Positions 30,929 through 32,714 of a DNA stretch of 32,714 nt are shown here, piece by piece. This stretch comes from Levilactobacillus namurensis DSM 19117 (lineage in GTDB: Bacteria; Bacillota; Bacilli; Lactobacillales; Lactobacillaceae), in the NCBI RefSeq assembly GCF_001434785.1, contig NZ_AZDT01000003.1, forward strand, positions 1-32,714, read 5' to 3'. Under the pieces are notes generated by a model, which was not told where the DNA came from, searched no databases, and saw only the letters and a list, made by a program, of their open reading frames with translations. Every line of letters begins with the position of its first letter. The first letter of the stretch is position 1. The translations under genes were made by a program, and so were the position numbers.

Positions 30929-31262
30929 TTAATTAACATTTGCCAGCGTATTGCCCTGCTTGAGTGTGATATCGGTAAAAGTTACGGTATGCGTTGTTGT
31001 ATGTGATCAACGAGAGCCGTAATAGCTAATTCATCCATCTGTTTAAATTTTTACTGCACAGGTGCTAAAATAGGACGTGCTAATTGGGTTAATTCTGTCC
31101 AATCGATGATCACAATTGATAGATTCTCAGAGACAGAAATGCCAACACCTTTTGCACCATTTAGTAATCGAATACTGCTGATGTCTGCTGAGCCAATTGC
31201 AGTCGTGAGAGGTTGGGGATTCCCAAATATTTTGGAAGCATACAAAACAGGTAGCGTCAAGA
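30929..31262 (-). pseudogene. Remnant of a LacI-family regulator (MalR-like)
   Basis: Minus-strand translation gives ADISSIRLLNGAKGVGISV, then SENLSIVIIDWTELTQLARP and ILAPVQ, the last third of a LacI/GalR effector domain. A TAA stop then interrupts before KFKQMDELAITALVDHIQQR, and a frameshift is needed to reach TVTFTDITLKQGNTLANVN and the natural stop. The IS256 at 31263 removed the DNA-binding and most of the sugar-binding domain. Being next to the maltose operon, it was probably its repressor. Confidence 0.8.
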
Positions 31263-31308
31263 ATCTTGTGTAAATGAAATGCCTTCGTACATATAATATG
31301 TATCTAAC

Positions 31309-32484
31309 TTAAATAAATGATGCTTCCAAGGTGTCCTGGAGTCCTTTGAACCTTCGGTGGATCCGCTTCAGAGACTTCTCGTTATAAACATTAAACTGAG
31401 AAACCAGGAAGCGATCCAGTGAATCTTCCGTTGGAAATTGTTCTTTGTGGTGGGTGGTGCGCTTGAGATGCTTATTAAAGTTCTCAATCAGGTTAGTGGA
31501 GTATAGTGATTGCCGGATAGCTGGTGGAAAGTCCATGAAAGTGAGTAAATTCGGCATTTTAAGCAGATCTTTGATTAATTTGGGATAGGTCTGATGCCAG
31601 TTGTTGGCGAACTCATTCAGTTTCAGTTCGGCTGCTTCACGGTTGGCGGCCCGATGAACTTGTTTAAAGTCACTGATCACGGCCTTGCGGTCTTTTACGC
31701 GAACTTTGTTCATCAGATTCCGCCCAACATGAACCAGGCAACGTTGTCGTTTGGCTTTAGGGAAATGCCGATTCAAGCCTTCATCCAAACCAACTAACCC
31801 ATCGGCCACAAACAACAGCACATCTTTAACGCCCTGCTTGATCAAGGTTCCCAGCAGTTCAGTCCAGATTCCAGTCGATTCAGTTGGCGCCACTTGGTAG
31901 TTCAGCACTTCTTTCGTACCATCTGGACGAATGCCAATCGCAATATGAACGGCTTCTTTTTGAACGGTATCCCGCTTTAACGGCAAGTAAGTGGCATCTA
32001 AGAAGATGGCCGCATATTGTGAAGCCAGTCGACGTTGCTGGAAAGCTTGAACCTGTTCATTGACGGCTTTAGTCATGTTGGAAACCGTGGCTTTGGAGTA
32101 GTGAGCACCGTACATTTTCTCAATGAGTTCGGCAATTTCAGCAGTGGTAATTCCCTTGGTATACAACTGAATGACCGTTGTTTCTAAACTGTCACTGTGC
32201 CGACCGTAGGCTGGCAAGGTATGATTTTTAAACCGGCCATTGCGATCTCGAGGAATGGTTAAGTTAAGTTGGCCGTACTTCGTATCAAACGAGCGCTCAT
32301 AACTGCCGTTGCGGTTATTACCAGTGTTAATCCCAGCGTATGAGTAGCGTTCGTAACCCAAAAACTCTGCCAATTCGGTTTGAAGCAGCTGGTTAATCGC
32401 AATTTCGAGGTGGTGACGAAAAACTTCGTCCAAATCTTGCTTTTGGGCTAGTGCAGCGATAATTTCTGTGGTAAGTTCATTCAT
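31309..32484 (-). CDS. IS256-family transposase (intact)
   Basis: A 391-residue mutator-type transposase. The DDE acid residues appear in AIFLDATYLPLKRD, LLFVADGLVGLDEG and NLIENFNKHLK, separated by the helical insert typical of the family. CLVHVGRNLMNKV is the conserved C/H segment. AGGAGG lies six to seven bases before the ATG at 32484. The frame is uninterrupted, so the element may be active. Confidence 0.92.
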   Translation of the reverse strand: MNELTTEIIAALAQKQDLDEVFRHHLEIAINQLLQTELAEFLGYERYSYAGINTGNNRNGSYERSFDTKYGQLNLTIPRDRNGRFKNHTLPAYGRHSDSLETTVIQLYTKGITTAEIAELIEKMYGAHYSKATVSNMTKAVNEQVQAFQQRRLASQYAAIFLDATYLPLKRDTVQKEAVHIAIGIRPDGTKEVLNYQVAPTESTGIWTELLGTLIKQGVKDVLLFVADGLVGLDEGLNRHFPKAKRQRCLVHVGRNLMNKVRVKDRKAVISDFKQVHRAANREAAELKLNEFANNWHQTYPKLIKDLLKMPNLLTFMDFPPAIRQSLYSTNLIENFNKHLKRTTHHKEQFPTEDSLDRFLVSQFNVYNEKSLKRIHRRFKGLQDTLEASFI

Positions 32485-32485
32485 G

Positions 32486-32544
32486 GGGAATGCCTCCTGT
32501 GATGTTTTCTGTGGTTACTAAATATCATAAGGGAAGGCATTCCC
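32486..32544 (-). promoter_or_regulatory. Hairpin that can hide the transposase ribosome-binding site
   Basis: On the minus strand GGGAATGCCT (32544-32535) can pair with AGGCATTCCC (32495-32486), which contains part of the AGGAGG site and reaches the base before the ATG. Pairing extends over two more bases with one bulged T. Confidence 0.6.
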
Positions 32545-32622
32545 TATTTCTATACAATTCAGAAATCTTTTATGCATTTACACAAGATATTTTACGCTCT
32601 CGAAAAATGAGTATGCAGTAGT

Positions 32623-32634
32623 TTAAGTGCAACA
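32623..32634 (+). repeat. IS30-type end matching the partial element at 25382
   Basis: TTAAGTGCAACA is the exact reverse complement of 25382-25393 at the end of the partial IS30 transposase. It may be the left end of another copy of that element, now truncated. Confidence 0.4.
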
Positions 32635-32662
32635 ACTAAGTTAGAAAAATTATATTTAGTTT

Positions 32663-32714
32663 GGGAGATTGTAAAATATAACCGAACACTTGTAGACAAA
32701 AAAGCCCATAGAGG
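32663..32714 (+). mobile_element. Left end of an IS30-family element (runs off the window)
   Basis: GGGAGATTGTAAAATATAAC followed by CGAACACTTGTAGACAAAAA is an IS30 left end like that at 21802. Its partner right end is at 1-51. Bases GTTT precede this end and also follow the other end. Confidence 0.75.

Larger units (their letters stand above)
31263..32588 (-). mobile_element. IS256-family insertion sequence
   Basis: Terminal repeats ATCTTGTGTAAATG are at 31263 and, inverted, at 32575-32588. The 1326-bp length fits the family. I do not see an 8-bp target duplication, so later rearrangement next to it is likely. Confidence 0.85.

Overview
The window looks like a plasmid, or a large part of one, from a Lactobacillaceae host such as the Lactiplantibacillus or Levilactobacillus group. 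The reasons are a ParA/DUF5388 partition pair with an iterated centromere-like array, a MobQ relaxase beside an oriT-like nic motif, a maltose phosphorylase operon very like that of L. brevis, and many IS30, IS3 and IS256 elements. Everything here is read from sequence and from memory of the families; no search was run. I see no rRNA, tRNA or CRISPR array.

Layout. 1-51 is the right end of an IS30-type element and 32663-32714 is the left end of what looks like the same element, so the window may be a circle cut inside one IS30 copy, or a contig broken at a repeat. 61-161 holds a strong terminator and a 61-bp repeat that returns at 17269-17329, just upstream of a serine resolvase gene. 245-1206 is a prophage lysis remnant. 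1554-2930 is the partition locus on the minus strand. 3023-4610 is mostly non-coding with two small unknown ORFs. 4611-6182 holds a Fic-like protein lacking the catalytic His and two small mobilization accessory genes. 6300-8517 is oriT plus relaxase. 8614-10637 is a decayed topoisomerase gene.

11105-17254 is a defence-like island. It has a two-gene operon (DUF6414-like protein plus ClpB-type AAA+ ATPase) with a LexA-box-like palindrome upstream, a HigB/HigA-type toxin-antitoxin pair, a single-chain MmeI-like (Type IIL) restriction-modification enzyme, and a small protein of unknown role. The DUF6414/AAA+ operon is the best candidate for an undescribed system.

17269-21393 carries the resolvase and a large YfhO-type membrane protein. 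21475-25400 is a scrap zone: a broken Panacea-domain gene, a dead IS30, an intact CsbD stress-protein gene, an IS3 element and a partial second IS30. 25440-30922 is a maltose operon, malT (transporter), malP (maltose phosphorylase), galM (epimerase) and pgmB (beta-phosphoglucomutase). It has a perfect catabolite-repression site on the promoter. Together these genes import maltose, split it with phosphate to glucose plus beta-glucose-1-phosphate, and convert the latter to glucose-6-phosphate. The LacI-family regulator gene beyond it is broken and cut off by an IS256 element (31263-32588).

Two themes stand out. The partition, mobilization and defence genes lie between two direct copies of a putative resolvase site, as if a 17.2-kb plasmid had fused with another. 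Many genes also carry simple inactivating lesions (topB, malR, Panacea gene, IS30 transposase, small genes at 4611 and 8530). No intact replication initiator is recognisable.
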